A stretch of DNA of 64,000 nucleotides, from positions 124,001-188,000 of the forward strand of contig JALBYC010000012.1 of NCBI GenBank assembly GCA_023212645.1, read 5' to 3'. A program made the translations under genes and the position numbers. The notes below the pieces were generated by a model, which saw only the letters and a program-made list of their open reading frames with translations, did no database searches and had not been told where the DNA came from. Shown piece by piece: positions 10,201 through 21,249 of this stretch. This stretch comes from Farysia itapuensis. Lineage: Eukaryota > Basidiomycota > Ustilaginomycetes > Ustilaginales > Ustilaginaceae. The first letter of the stretch is position 1, and every line of letters starts with the position of its first letter.

Positions 10201-11558
10201 AAGAATTGATCAGCCGGATCCGCAGCATCAAAGTGCCGACACGCAAAGTGCTTCGGAGACTGCTCAGTCTGGCAGAGAATGAAGAGGCAGTGCGCATGGA
10301 CGCCATTATCCACCTGCCGCCACTCGGACGACTCACCTCACAGTTGGTGACGTTTGCAACGACGCTCTCCAAGAGCATCGCGACGTATGTGGCCGAAGTG
10401 AGGTCGACCAAGTCTCCCTTCGAAATCTCTAGGATGGTCGAATTCGTCAACGAGGCTACCGACGAAGGTCTGGGCGAGATCAGCTCAGGGCCCTGGTCTG
10501 GGCCGTTGTCATCCACCTTGCACCTCTTGACTACGATCCAACAGGTACTGGCTGCCATTGTGGAGCAGGACAATGTCATCAAGATCGGCGGTCAAGGGCC
10601 ATGGCTATCCAGGTCGGAAGAGATCAAAGTTCAGGCGGCGCAAAACCCAGAGCTGGAGCGACAGGTGGCCAAGCTCGGCGAAGATGCGCGCGACTTGTTG
10701 CGACAAGTCAAGGCGCGCGATCAGGCTCTGCAAGAAGGAGCAATCAAGATCGAGCGCCTCCAGAAGCAACTCGAGAAGTCTAGATCGCAGATTGACGAGC
10801 ACAGTCAGGTGCGAGGAACACTGGTGGACACGCAAAAGCAGGCAAAAGCGTACAAAGAGGCCAACGACGCTCTACAGTCCGAGCTCGAAACCCTGCAGAA
10901 AGACAATGATGCCTTGAAGCAGCAGCTAACCACGGCCAGTAGTGATGGCGGTCCTTCGCTCGCCAAAGGTGTCGATGGCAAAGTGTCGACTAGCGCATTG
11001 AGCGGCGCGATTGCGGCGGAAGACCTGAGCAGCGCCAAAATTGCAAGCCTCGAGACGAGCTACCTTGTGGACCAAGTCGAAGCATTACGGTCGGCCTTAC
11101 GACACCTACGACATGAGAACACATGCCTCAAGAGTCAAGATTTGTTCAAGCAACTCCGCAGTCTTCCTGCACTGGGCGCGAGCCCCAATCTCACCACTAC
11201 GCCGACTTCGACCAGCGGAGACGAAAGCGATACCAAGGAAATCGGAGAGCCAGTGGCCCGATCGACACCAAGTCTCAAGACAGCGCCGCCTCATGTGGAA
11301 GCAAAGCGTCTGATCTCTGCCACACTCGCCACTCTTGCTTTGCCAAAAGTTGTCGACTTGACTCGCGTTTCCAGGCCAGCCAGCGCCAAGCCTGAGAGTG
11401 ACACGAAGGTGCGCGTGTCGGGCAGACCGTGGATTCCGTATCACAAGCAGCCTGCTGTCCAGTTCCAGCGCCAACAAGCGCTGCAAAAGGACCTCCTTCA
11501 CAAGCTTGCCCAAGTGCAAGACCGGCTTCCGGCGCGTCACTCTGCGCTAGCGTTGTAG
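7209..11558 (+). CDS. NIP100: Dynactin large subunit p150Glued (CAP-Gly, coiled coils)
   Basis: A 1449-aa protein. The CAP-Gly microtubule-binding domain is at about residues 10-72 (GVWVGIQLD, GKNDGSV, GYGVFV). A Ser/Ala/Pro-rich basic stretch of about 300 residues follows, then coiled coil 1 (about 390-760), a conserved dynactin p150 central region (about 770-1080) and coiled coil 2 (about 1130-1260). This matches p150Glued, the dynein cofactor that links dynein to microtubules and cargo. ATG 7209 is the first in frame and places CAP-Gly at the very N-terminus as in the family. It is intronless in this model. CTF4 follows on the same strand after 181 bp. Confidence 0.95.
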   Translation: MAAAQPIHLHSRVSISNLGYGEVLFVGQTSFAPGVWVGIQLDTQAGKNDGSVKGKRYFECEDGYGVFVRPSQVHVLPPGHEMHNVDVDDNDDVDISPSPQPPVSRPSARSAPLGSASSTPASRLSPVKATPLTRPTSGTSMSSASSLASRSAATPSAAGSAARRVISPVKPTAATGTRSPVKPGAARPSLATASSARATAASSPATPAIGANRLQRATPAATRTPAVASAARTVPKTTVAAPTPTARAGLRPVARTRPSMAPSPAASSSPSVSAASRLSTARPGASSLSASAPMSRTSSVGSTARIPPRAGSSLAPAAHSQRSSTNSVASSARTTPSHQYMDEREESPTHHGSELDEADVVQESGANEEEADVTILASPAGLKSTKLVSKSTRDFMNLAPSSSSANVRTSTEFGALQKEVEELRATVRVLEKKRDDDRLRIAELEKVKQDAELAIAAAPKLTARAQALQAELKDQKKLEKDWSQQKDDYERQLSRLTDELESLTLDREMAEERAETAVLESQEHLAALEDANAKIAALQALPPSREPQEGGAAEEQSDGAAVVAVRKENDQLRRVLRDLRDRSNEAESEHRRRVAELERENAELLELNATNDSLLPELESAESIIEDLKLQLDDALGAQDLVEQLTERNLQMSDLVQKLRGELEELETIAEINNELEEQHTINERELREEVDLYEARLRDLNLRNEGLENNAADYQNTFAQFRDLVSNLQSELEAARAEQVGGLVGANRQDVADQAILNLNLKLQSTALKRQAKTLDLELGKLQASQATTHLEMVRPYLPSAFFEEDADAVNCLLFFRRMAVKSDLIKSVVEDNHDIQESLSGVVPENLVGVCQMRHSIAHFSALSRQIAAVLHLAPPSVFLRGGKMWRENMAIERKVDAFIESLRREELLERECGAEFGRFVKQFEEFSHALGGDETDSDLAAKEVGSANLIDHDLDTLIAALGYAKQQLAQLYADDDVEWDMGTSNIETDVFDPLQELISRIRSIKVPTRKVLRRLLSLAENEEAVRMDAIIHLPPLGRLTSQLVTFATTLSKSIATYVAEVRSTKSPFEISRMVEFVNEATDEGLGEISSGPWSGPLSSTLHLLTTIQQVLAAIVEQDNVIKIGGQGPWLSRSEEIKVQAAQNPELERQVAKLGEDARDLLRQVKARDQALQEGAIKIERLQKQLEKSRSQIDEHSQVRGTLVDTQKQAKAYKEANDALQSELETLQKDNDALKQQLTTASSDGGPSLAKGVDGKVSTSALSGAIAAEDLSSAKIASLETSYLVDQVEALRSALRHLRHENTCLKSQDLFKQLRSLPALGASPNLTTTPTSTSGDESDTKEIGEPVARSTPSLKTAPPHVEAKRLISATLATLALPKVVDLTRVSRPASAKPESDTKVRVSGRPWIPYHKQPAVQFQRQQALQKDLLHKLAQVQDRLPARHSALAL

Positions 11559-11739
11559 GCGCCAGCTGAAATGTACAAGTTTGAACTTTCATTTGCGCGA
11601 CTGCCAATATTGAGAGAGGGAACACGCGACGTGAATTGACGCGAAGCAACACTTTTGAATGTCGATTTTGGGAAGTTGAGCATCGCTGTTACCTTCCACC
11701 ATCCCTTCTCTCCTCGTTGGCCAGCGCGGATACGACAGG

Positions 11740-14700
11740 ATGCAGTCGACACAGTCAGAGAACGTGCATCTCCAGATTGTCCACTCTGGTCCCACGCGAG
11801 TCATCCATGCTCCGCAAACAGCCGGTGTCGATCGTCTCTTTACAGCGGGAGATGACACACTCGTTCGCATTCTGCCCACGCTTCCTGTTCCAGGTGTCGA
11901 GCCACTGCTGATCGAAGACGCCACCGAGTCAGTCACCTGTATCGACGCTGATGCTACCTACCTTGTCACTGGGTGCGAAGACGGTCATGTCCGTCTGTAC
12001 CGCCATCATCCTATCGATTCAGACGGCAAGCCACTATCGCCGACCTTGCTGCAATCTCTCCTGCGAAGGGAGTCCTTGCCAGTACGGTCGGTGGCACTCG
12101 AACGATCAGTCAAGCCGGGGAAATCTCCACGCGTCGCCATTTGCTCAGACGAGCTGATTGTCCGCGTCGTAGATGCAGGTGATCCGATAAGGGCGCAGCT
12201 GCTCGTTGGACACGCGCGCGGTTTGCGCTCTGCTTCGTGGAGTCCCGTAGCCCCTATCCTGATCACCTGCTGCACCGAGGGTGTTGCTCGAGTCAACGAT
12301 CTGAGCGGTGACGAGCCGGAGCTTATCACGTCCATAGCAGGCATCCTGCCTGTGACTCGCGCCGAGAGCGATGAAGCAAGCATCGCCTGCTGGCACCCTT
12401 CCGGAACGTGGTTCGTGTTACCATCAAAGGCGCACGAGCTGGTCGTCATCAGCGCCAAAAACGACTCTTCAGCTTGGCAACGCACCGGCTCCTTTGTCGC
12501 AAACTCTTCCGGCTCGATTCCTGTTCCGAGTGGCTACATCAACGCACTCGCTTTCTCCCCCAACGGTCGGTACTTGGCTGTTGGCACGAACGACGGCCAG
12601 ATCACGGTCTGGGAGACGTCGAGTCGCCAGGCCATCCGTGCTCAACGTGTTGATGCTCTTGTTACAGGCCTTAGCTGGCACCCTAGCAGAGATGCCTTGG
12701 CATGGACAGATAGCGAGGGAACACTTGCTCGATGGTCAGACGTACTAGGCCCGAGCCATCAGAGTCCTTGCGAGCTTGTCAAGTTTGACGCTCGTCAAGC
12801 CGTCCGAGGATCCAAAGACCAAATCAACAACATCTTTGCCGGTACCGGACTGTCAGACGACGAGGATGAAGAGGAAACCGGGCGCGCCAGGGACCCTGTC
12901 GAGGATCTCGACGACTTTGTCATTGACGACGACGGATATGGCCGTCAATCGAGGGATAAGTCACGCTCCTATCGCGCCCGCATCAATGGGCAAGAAGGCA
13001 GCAGCGGCTTGATGGTCGCAGCAACACGGGCACAGCCAGCCTTTCAGCCCACTTCCACTCCTATGAGAGCTCAGCGTCGCTACCTCGCCTACAACTTACT
13101 GGGTAACGTGACCGCTGTCGAACAGGACTCCCACCAAACCATCTCGTTCGAGTCCTTCGACGTCTCAGCACGCCGCAACTTCCGCTTTTCCGACATGAAC
13201 AATCTCAGCATGGCCTCGCTCGCCAAGCAAGGTGTCCTGCTGGCGGGAAAGCAGTCGGGCGACCATTCCAGTAGCGTCCACTTCAAGCCCTTCTCGGCTG
13301 GAATCGCTGCACTTTCGTCCGAGTGGACCGTCAATCTAGACCATGGCGAGGATGTTGAGGCAATCGCGCTCGGCGGCAGCGGTCTGCGCACCGTGTCGGA
13401 CGACGAATATGCGGAAGAGGATGCGGCTAACTCTGGACACGGCGTTGCGGTAATTGCTACGTCCAAAGGCTACCTACGCTTCCTCACCACTAGCGGAATG
13501 CAGATTTACCTGTGGGCTTTGGGTCATCAGGTTGTCACACTGGCCGCAGGTGCACGAACGCTTCTCGTCGTGTATCGCAACACGGGCGCTGCTTCCGGCG
13601 GATACCAGGATCTGCACTACAAGTTGATAGACATGGTCAGCTTTGACCTGCTGCAGCAAGATGCGCTTCCTCTCAGCAAGGACTCGTACGTGCGCTGGGC
13701 CGGATTTAACGACCAGCATCAGCCTGCGTTCTACGACTCGAACGGGACATTGTTCGTGCTTGACCGCGCTCACCGATGCAGACAAGGCCGATGGGTGCCC
13801 GTTCTCGACACAAAGCAAGTCAACCAAGCCGACGCCGAGACTGGCGAACGAGCCGCGAGCACGCTCGAGTACTGGCCAGTAGCAGTGACGTGCAGAAAGC
13901 TCATGGTCTTGTTCCTCAAAGGCGGGAGGAGCCATCCAGAGGTGGACGGTACGCGTCACATTATGCAGGACCTTGATCTGCAACTGCCGTTGCTTCCTCG
14001 GGAGGCTGGTACAGGGCCACTGGAGGAAAAAAGTCTCAAGGACAGTATGCTCGCTATGACCGCTCGCGACGTCAAGAGTGCCGGAATCGAGGCCAGCGCT
14101 TCTGCAGATGAGGAGCCACTGGATCCTACCACGCTGGAAATGAGCTCGGACAAGGCATTGCTCCAGCTGATTCAACTGGCGTGCAAGGCCGACAAGCATG
14201 CGCGTGCGCTCGATGCGGCGCGAGCCCTGCACTCGACACGAACGCTGGAAGCCGCGCTGAAAATTGCCGCCTTCTTCCACCTGTCGAGCTTGGCAGAGCG
14301 AATGATGGCGCTCAGAGATGGGCTGGATGGCCGTCCCGAACGTGTGGACGACGAAAGCCGGCGTTGGTGTGACCCGTCTGTCCGAGGCGGGCCGAGCTAC
14401 TCCAACCCGGTCCTGCTAGACATCATGACGCGGCAGCATGACCGTAGTGCCGAGAGTGGTATGTCGGCGGCTGCTATTCGCAAGCGGGCTTCGGCCGCGC
14501 TGGGTCAAGGTTTCGCGCCGCCTCCCGCGTCTTCGTCCGCTCCGATGGCCATGGCCTCGCCGCTACGCTTGGACGACGTTGGCAAAGAGAACGTGTACCG
14601 CGGATCGGTGGGACAGAAGCGCAAGTCGCCCGAACAGGAGAGTTATAGCGAGTACGGGAGTTATGTCGAGCAAGACAGCGAGTCCAGCCGGGACTTTGGA

Positions 14701-15108
14701 CGGTCGCCGTCTATCAACACTACGCAGACTGCCTCGCTGGTAATGCCGACGGCAGCCAAGGTTGCCAAGGCGTCCAACCCTTTTGCACGCACCTCCTCCG
14801 CCAACGTCGCCGGAGCAGGCACCAACGGCCGAGACAAACAGATGCACAAATCCACATCCTTCTTCGAACGCATCGAGCCGCTCGAAAAGGAGTCCATGGC
14901 AAAGTCCCTCTCAGCATCCCGACAGGCCAAACTAAGCGGCTTCGCCTTCAGAAAGGACCACCACCCTGCACCGGCAGCCTCAACAACGGCCGCCAACGAG
15001 CTCGGCGAGACACTCGATCTCGACATGGACACCGAAGAAACCCAGGACGAACCTATCCACGCCATCCTCTCGCACGCTCAGGAAGTCGACCCCGCCCCTG
15101 CACTATAA
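11740..15108 (+). CDS. CTF4: Replisome adaptor CTF4 / MCL1 / AND-1 (WD40 + SepB domain)
   Basis: A 1122-aa protein with N-terminal WD40 repeats (about residues 10-340), an acidic linker (DDEDEEETG near 370), then the SepB/Mcl1-mid beta-propeller (about 440-720) and a helical C-terminal region (about 790-870). This order is typical of Ctf4/Mcl1, the trimeric hub that joins CMG helicase and DNA polymerase alpha and supports cohesion. The tail beyond about 900 is disordered and lysine/serine rich. The HMG box of animal AND-1 was not seen, which fits fungi. The gene is convergent with HFI1; the two stop codons are 110 bp apart. Confidence 0.93.
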   Translation: MQSTQSENVHLQIVHSGPTRVIHAPQTAGVDRLFTAGDDTLVRILPTLPVPGVEPLLIEDATESVTCIDADATYLVTGCEDGHVRLYRHHPIDSDGKPLSPTLLQSLLRRESLPVRSVALERSVKPGKSPRVAICSDELIVRVVDAGDPIRAQLLVGHARGLRSASWSPVAPILITCCTEGVARVNDLSGDEPELITSIAGILPVTRAESDEASIACWHPSGTWFVLPSKAHELVVISAKNDSSAWQRTGSFVANSSGSIPVPSGYINALAFSPNGRYLAVGTNDGQITVWETSSRQAIRAQRVDALVTGLSWHPSRDALAWTDSEGTLARWSDVLGPSHQSPCELVKFDARQAVRGSKDQINNIFAGTGLSDDEDEEETGRARDPVEDLDDFVIDDDGYGRQSRDKSRSYRARINGQEGSSGLMVAATRAQPAFQPTSTPMRAQRRYLAYNLLGNVTAVEQDSHQTISFESFDVSARRNFRFSDMNNLSMASLAKQGVLLAGKQSGDHSSSVHFKPFSAGIAALSSEWTVNLDHGEDVEAIALGGSGLRTVSDDEYAEEDAANSGHGVAVIATSKGYLRFLTTSGMQIYLWALGHQVVTLAAGARTLLVVYRNTGAASGGYQDLHYKLIDMVSFDLLQQDALPLSKDSYVRWAGFNDQHQPAFYDSNGTLFVLDRAHRCRQGRWVPVLDTKQVNQADAETGERAASTLEYWPVAVTCRKLMVLFLKGGRSHPEVDGTRHIMQDLDLQLPLLPREAGTGPLEEKSLKDSMLAMTARDVKSAGIEASASADEEPLDPTTLEMSSDKALLQLIQLACKADKHARALDAARALHSTRTLEAALKIAAFFHLSSLAERMMALRDGLDGRPERVDDESRRWCDPSVRGGPSYSNPVLLDIMTRQHDRSAESGMSAAAIRKRASAALGQGFAPPPASSSAPMAMASPLRLDDVGKENVYRGSVGQKRKSPEQESYSEYGSYVEQDSESSRDFGRSPSINTTQTASLVMPTAAKVAKASNPFARTSSANVAGAGTNGRDKQMHKSTSFFERIEPLEKESMAKSLSASRQAKLSGFAFRKDHHPAPAASTTAANELGETLDLDMDTEETQDEPIHAILSHAQEVDPAPAL

Positions 15109-15218
15109 CGTCTCTCGCGTCCAATTCTCATGCAAATTGTAGCATAGTAGGTATCATCTCCTTGGACATTGCCTCTGTAGCGCGCGGTATATGTGTGTGT
15201 ATGTGCGGAGGGGGGACT

Positions 15219-17227
15219 CTAGTCAAACATGCGACCAAAGAGGGCTACGGGATCTACAACGTCCCAGATCTCATCGCGTGTTCGATGGTGCGAGGCGTGT
15301 CCGCCGGTAGAGGCATCCTTCTTATTGCGTCCGTTGACGTCGCTCAGAACCCCAGCGCTGGCTGAAGTGAGCTCGACGGTCGTGGCGGTGTCCTTTTTGC
15401 CGAAATCAGGGATGGTCAGGCCGCCCTTTGTGGGTCTGCCTCGGCCGTCGTTCTCAGCCAGAGTACGACGGTCCAGCAGGCGAAGTGGGGCAGACTGATC
15501 GATGACGAAGCGGTTGCGAACCGAGCTCTCGTTGCTCGTATCGCTGAGCTTGGCAGTGGCCGCTTGTCTGGCTGCACGCGCAAGCTGACGATCAGCTTGC
15601 TGACTCAGCTGAAGGTTGTCGTCCTCCTCGTCATCCCACTCGGGCGCGAGAAGTCGTTCTTGCGTCCCTTGCCCCATCGGCTCAATCACAGTAGTTGGCG
15701 CGATTTCCAGCATAAAGGACAGATCCGACAACGTGAGACGGCTCGGGGCCTCGTCGTAGTCCAGCGTCGCATCTCGGGAGCGCTTGAGCTTAATGCTGCT
15801 GTTGCTACTGTTGGGCGCTTCGTCGCCTTCTGTGAAGGAGTTGTCTTGTAGCTGACTGCTGCTGTCTCCGTCCTTGGTGGACGGGGAAGAGTGGCCAGCA
15901 AGACTAGTGGCTGCAGTGCTGGCAAGGGAAAGAACAGAGGAGTCTCCCAAAGAAGTGCCAATGCCAGAAGTGCTGGTGCGACTGGACGAAATGTCAGACT
16001 GGATGGATGGGACTGTGTTGCGCTCGCGGTGAGGGCTGCTCTGGGCCGACTCGGGTACGCTGCCGTCCACATCCATAGGCACAGGTCTTGGCGACATCGT
16101 CTGCAAGCTTTCCGGCAAGTATGAGGTTGGGTCCATGTTGATGTAATCGGAGGCAGGTCTCAGAGGTTCGTTGGTGCGAATACCGTTTGGGCGATTTGCA
16201 CGGACTTTGGAGATGATGCTTCCAGCGACGTTCTGCAGATGGCTCTGCAGGGCGCAGAGCACCATGGCAGCCGCCTGAGGGTGGATGCCACCGGGCATGC
16301 CTGTCTCAACGGCCAGAAGAGTCATACGATCCTTGAGTCCTTCGAGATCAGGGAGATGCTTAGACTCGACGCACAAGGGTGCTTGCAGTGCTCGTGCTAT
16401 AGCTTGTTGGGCAGCTACAATATGCAGGAAGACACGTTCAGAACAGGTGCGCACGACACGACGACTTTGAACGCAAACACTTACAGAAAGACAGTTTCCC
16501 TCTGACGCTTCCCACCTGTTGTGTGGCTTCGATGGCTTGGCCCTTCCAGTCTCGAGCACCGATAGCGCTCTTGAACTGTCTTACTTTGCGGCGGTCTTCG
16601 GCAACCTTGCGCTTTTCTTCGTCTTTGCGCTTTTTCTCCAGCATGTCGGCGGCAGAGCCAGCCCATCCTAGGCTTGCAGAGCCTCCGCTGTAATTTGTGC
16701 CCACTTTACCGGCTTTTTCGAGGTTGGCGAGTCGAGAACGCTCCTTTCGTGGCAGGCCGGCTACCAATGTGCGCAAGCGTTTGCGACTTGGCTCCTCCTC
16801 TTCCTCTTCGGTGACCTGCGTGCCATCCGGGAGGATGCGAGTCACCCTGCGGGAAGCCCGGCTGGACGGTCCTGGAACATCAGCACTGGCATTGTAGAGA
16901 ATACCGAGGATGAGAGCATTGTGCAAGTGGACTGTCAAGGAGGGACGAAATGGTCAGCTCTATGACGCACCTGGAGCTACACTGGAAGCCAAACTTACCA
17001 TGCTCGGTTTTGAGAGATTTGTGGGCTAACGACTCGAACTCGGAGCGGTCAATGGCGCCTTTGCAGAACTGGACGAGGGTCTGCCAGTAGCGAGCACCGT
17101 TGGGTCCGAGGGCGACAGCAAGCTTCTGCTTGAGGTCCAGGGTGTCGGCTCGAATGGGTCTGTGCGTGGATGCCGGATGGTGGTGTGACATGCTGCTGGT
17201 GCTAAGCTCGCGGGTGATGGTCACCAT
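15219..17227 (-). CDS. HFI1: SAGA core subunit HFI1/ADA1 (TADA1 homolog)
   Basis: Three exons on the minus strand: 17227-16999, 16931-16485 and 16414-15219, giving 623 aa. Both donors are GTAAGT and the phases join cleanly. The first exon junction restores the diagnostic helix HVHLHNALILGILYN. The N-terminal SAGA-Tad1 domain shows KQKLAVALGPNGARYWQTL. The protein has a basic NLS-like RKRLRT, a lysine-rich helix, a conserved middle region and a long Ser-rich C-terminal half. HFI1 is a SAGA-specific structural subunit of the histone-acetyltransferase coactivator. An internal Met (MSHHHP, 12 codons on) is an alternative start. TAF6, another SAGA/TFIID subunit, also lies in this window, without evident linkage. 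Confidence 0.88.
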
Positions 17228-18618
17228 CTTGGCAGGATGCCAACGCAGCAGGCTACGATGAGTGCTGCGATGGGTGGATGCAGCTAGAAGATATGCGCGG
17301 CCGCTCGGCGAAAAATCAGACGGACTAGCAGCGTAGGTGTGGGCACTGGATTGAGCAAGCTAGCCGACGATCCATCCAGTGGAGCGGGGGCGGGAGCAAG
17401 TGTGCGGACAGAGGCACTGGGATGGGCAGAGGCGTGGGTTGATGTCAGACGGAGGAGGGGGGAGGAAGGGGCATCCATCCATCCAGTCAGAGTCAGCGTG
17501 GGAATGAGCTCGGATAGCGGATGGTTTCTCACATTCTCACGCTTTGCGCATCCAACACTTGGATCCCAGTCTCAATCAATCCACTCACACTGCTGTAATT
17601 CATCCACTCGGCTCGCTCACGTCGTCTTGTCAGCTCCCGAAATTCAACGACCTTTGCGGCCGGATAGGCCGACAGCTTCTCGTACGGCCATCACATCAGG
17701 AAATTTTATTTTTTTTGGATTCAGCAGCATCATCAGTCAGTGGTCACTGAGTGCGAACCCCGCGAGCATACCGCCAGCATCACCATCGGCGACATTCCGA
17801 TCGATAGGCAGAAAGCGACTTAGCTCGATTGATTCGCTCACCCTCAAAGGAACTTCATGGGAGCATTGCCAGGCCGAATGCAAGCGGTCAAGAGGTGGAT
17901 GGAAATTTGAGCGGCAGCGTACCTATTCGCCGGAAGATTTCGCCAAGCTCTAAAATCCGCTTTCCGACACGTACGAGAATCTCGCATGCATACACATGTG
18001 ATCCCTCACAGTTTGGACCCTAATGTCGGCCGTTGCTTGGCAAACGACTCATCATGATCCCAGCTTACATCGACCTTCGTTGGTCTTTCTTTGCAGAGCT
18101 TATCCTTGAGCAGTGTGCTTTGGAAGGCGCGATTGTAGCAATGTGGCTTGCGTTGCCAGCATGTCACTTTAAACGCGCGGAGTCGCTGCGCCAATCTGAC
18201 ATATCCCAATGATGGCGAAAGCACGAAGCCTGGTGACGACGCACTAGGAGCTTTGCCGAGCGATTCAAGCGCTCGACTGCCTTGCATCAGCTACAATTTG
18301 CGGTCCTTTGGCTTGTGGGCATGGAAAGTTGTGCTGCGACTTGTGTCGTTAAATTGGTGGGGGATCGACAGATGTGCAGCTCACGTGACAGATCGCGGTG
18401 TTGCAAAAAGAAAAGATGGAGAACAACACTTTCCAGGCGACACGCGATCCGACTTTCCTATTTTGAAAGTTGGGAATTACACAGCGCGCTTATTTACACA
18501 ATTCCACGCCCAATAGCCTCGACATAGTCACACCAGCGCGCTTACTCTTCATCTTCGACTTCACTCAAAGGGGCAGACAACTGGGTACATGCTAAGCACA
18601 TAGCGACTACTGGACATC
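17228..18618. other. Intergenic, HFI1 to BRCT gene (about 1.4 kb)
   Basis: No supported gene. An open frame at 17339-17953 begins at GTG and has no similarity or good start. A TCACGTGA E-box palindrome lies at 18381-18388, about 230 bp before the BRCT gene. An AT-rich run lies near 17700. The region probably holds both upstream regulatory regions. Confidence 0.5.
18381..18388. promoter_or_regulatory. E-box palindrome (TCACGTGA)
   Basis: A perfect CBF1/bHLH-type CACGTG core with flanking T and A, upstream of the microcephalin-like gene. It is a consensus match only. Confidence 0.35.
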
Positions 18619-21249
18619 ATGTCGATAACCTCCCCGCCTCAACGCCGCGCAACCTACACGCGCGAAGTGCCAGACCAACTTATGCGTACAACCCGCTCCA
18701 TGGCTCGAATATCAGATGCAGCCGAATACCCACAGCGACGCACATCTCACGCAGCACAAACCTCTCGCCGTCAGCTACCCTCTGCTGTATCATCGGCTGC
18801 AAGACTTTCCTCGCGTCAAACAACGCGACTTCAATCCTTTGAGCCCGAATCTCCGGAGGCAAAGCCAATAGCTCACATGGAGAGTCCCAAAAAGGGTCGC
18901 TTCGACGATTTCGAGTTTGAGGTCGAAGACAACGTACCAGAGGTGCCATCGCGACGCAGGCGCCTTCAAAGTCGTCTTTCAGCGGAGACGAATCAGGCTC
19001 TTCCACCGCGTCAACTTACCCCCAGCCGTGCGTCCAGTACAGCACTCGCTTCCAGTAGGAAGGAGAACGCATTGACGCAAGTCAGTGAAACAGTACAACA
19101 AAGTAGTCCACTCAAGCCAATGGTCACCCCAAGGAGGTCTCGTCTCAGCGACCCAGCCACCTCAGGCAAACTTGAAGAACGTAGCCAAGCAGACCCCATC
19201 AAACGTACCGCGATTCCGCAGACTGTCCGTCCAACGGCTCCAGAGCCATCGATACCACAAATTCCAACACGTCAGCTAACGTTCACTGCGACCCACTCGC
19301 CCATGAAGAGGAATCCTTTCGTCAATCATGATGATCCCGATAGTCTTGCAAGACTTGGCGAGGCTAGGCATTCGCCTATCAAGCGTGTTCAGGTCAAGTC
19401 TGAGTACGTTCTCCAGTCGCCCGAACGTCCAGACCGAAAGCCGATCAATCTGCTGGACCTCAAACCATCGCCGGGCAAGGCTCAGCGAGGTATTTTCCGG
19501 CACAACTTCGCCGATGACGACGATGACGAAGAGGCGAATCCAGAAGATGCGGAAGAACTGAAGCCCGTGTCGAGACTGTCCACTGCGAAAAGGGGCATCT
19601 CACAGGGTCCGCATGCCTTCTCCATTCCTTCTCGAGGTACATCCACTAGACTGCACGAAGATCCAGCTGGATCAACGTCTGGAATCACACAAAAACTCTT
19701 GTCGACAGAAACGAGAGACGCATTGGCCAGCTTGGAAGCTTCGCTAACGCGATTGACTTCTCGGTCCACTTCGATCAAGAGTAAATCGACTACAGACCGT
19801 GACCTTCCCAGACGTCTCGGCGGGAGATCGTCCATGCTTCCGTCGAGCCGCACACAGCTGTTCCCGTCTACCAGGCACGACAGCGCTGGCGATACTGCCA
19901 CGGTGGAGGGATCGATGGCTCAGACCGAAGATGAGTCTATGTTCAAGAAGCCAGTCGGACGTGTCTCTGCTCTCAGCAAATCTCGACAGTCAAGCATGCA
20001 ATTGCATGGTCTCACGTCAACATCTACATCCACAGCCGAGGTAGTGTTCGGCGGTTCTACGTCCAAAGTGTCCGTAGGAGACGCAAGTGTCAGTGCTTCT
20101 GGCAGCAGTGCTGCTGACGATGACGCACGCCGAAAGGCTGCATTGCAAGCAGTCAGACGCAAAAGCATGCAGTCCCATCTTTCTGCGGGAATGCCACCTC
20201 CCATGTTGCGTCGACCGCTCGAACAGGCTCCCGAAAAGAATTCGACCACTGGCAGCGTCGTTCAACCAATGATGCCTGATGCAGATGCCCGCAAGGAGGC
20301 AAGAGAAGCGCGCCGACGATCAATGTATACCTATGTCCCAACCAAGAGGGAAGATGTCGAAACTGGTGATCGTTCCGTTGGCAATGTCTCAGCAAGCATG
20401 GTCATCTGCGCCGGATCTGCTGCCCCCGATGCAGATGGTTCAGTTCAGGCTGTCAAGCGAACTCGATTCCTGAGAGGCTTGACGGTACTCGTGGACGTCA
20501 GAGACCAAGACGGAGAAGATGCGTCTGCTCGTTGGGTGGAGATGCTCAAGAACGCCGGTGCCAAAGTTATGCTCCGCTTTGGTGAGAGAAGACTGACTCA
20601 TATCGTATATAAAAGCGGACGACCCAGCACATTGCACTCTTATAGAGCGTTGCCCGACCCAAAGCCGCACGTCGTGGGCATCAGCTGGGTAGTCAAATGC
20701 CTCGAGGAAGGCCAGCAGGTGGATGAAGAGCCATATCTAGTCGAGGTTGCCAAGCAGGCTATCTTTACAAACGTAAGTGCGCTCATTGCGTTACAATAAG
20801 TTCCGGTCGATGACTAACCCAGTGCTTCATTTGTTCACATAGCAGCGCCGGCTGTCCATGGCTCCCAAGCAAGCTCCCGTAACAAGCTCGAGATCCCGAG
20901 AGAGTGAGTAGCCCAAGTACCCATCTTTCGCTCGCAGGTTTATTGCGGACATCAACTGTGAGCTGGCTGAAGGCTTCATGTCACGGCACAGAGGCAGTCT
21001 CTAGCCCTTGCCAGCTATTTCTGCCACGGTGTTGCTGACGCTTTTTCGCCCTTAGTTGACATTGAAGGGGCAAAACATCAAGAGCTGGAACAAGCGCGAC
21101 AAAAGCTGCTGGCTCACGCGCCGCCAGTGTCTAGTCCTCTTCGCAAACGGCTCAGCACACGCACGCTAGCCAGCTCGGGACTTCAGGAGGTGGATGCATC
21201 TTCGAGCTCGATTCTCGGCGAAGCTTTCACAAGGATGGACCTAGTGTAG
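18619..21249 (+). CDS. Microcephalin-like single-BRCT protein with KEN box
   Basis: Three exons: 18619-20772, 20843-20903 and 21056-21249, giving 802 aa; donors GTAAGT and GTGAGT, a CTAAC branch site in intron 1. Residues 1-600 are disordered and Arg/Ser/Pro rich, with SP/TP sites typical of CDK targets. A KEN motif is at residues 148-150, the recognition signal of the anaphase-promoting complex. A BRCT domain at about 615-715 (FLRGLTVLVDV, AGAKV, THIVYKSGRPST, VVGISWVVKCLEEG) most resembles the N-terminal BRCT of MCPH1/microcephalin, including the Asp-Glu after the last helix. The third exon adds a charged helical tail. A role in chromosome condensation or DNA-damage signalling is inferred from the family. 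Intron 2 could also use the acceptor 3 bases downstream. Confidence 0.78.

Noticed and set aside
17339..17953. 204-codon plus-strand ORF between HFI1 and the BRCT gene
   Set aside because: Starts at GTG, low-complexity composition, no promoter or domain.
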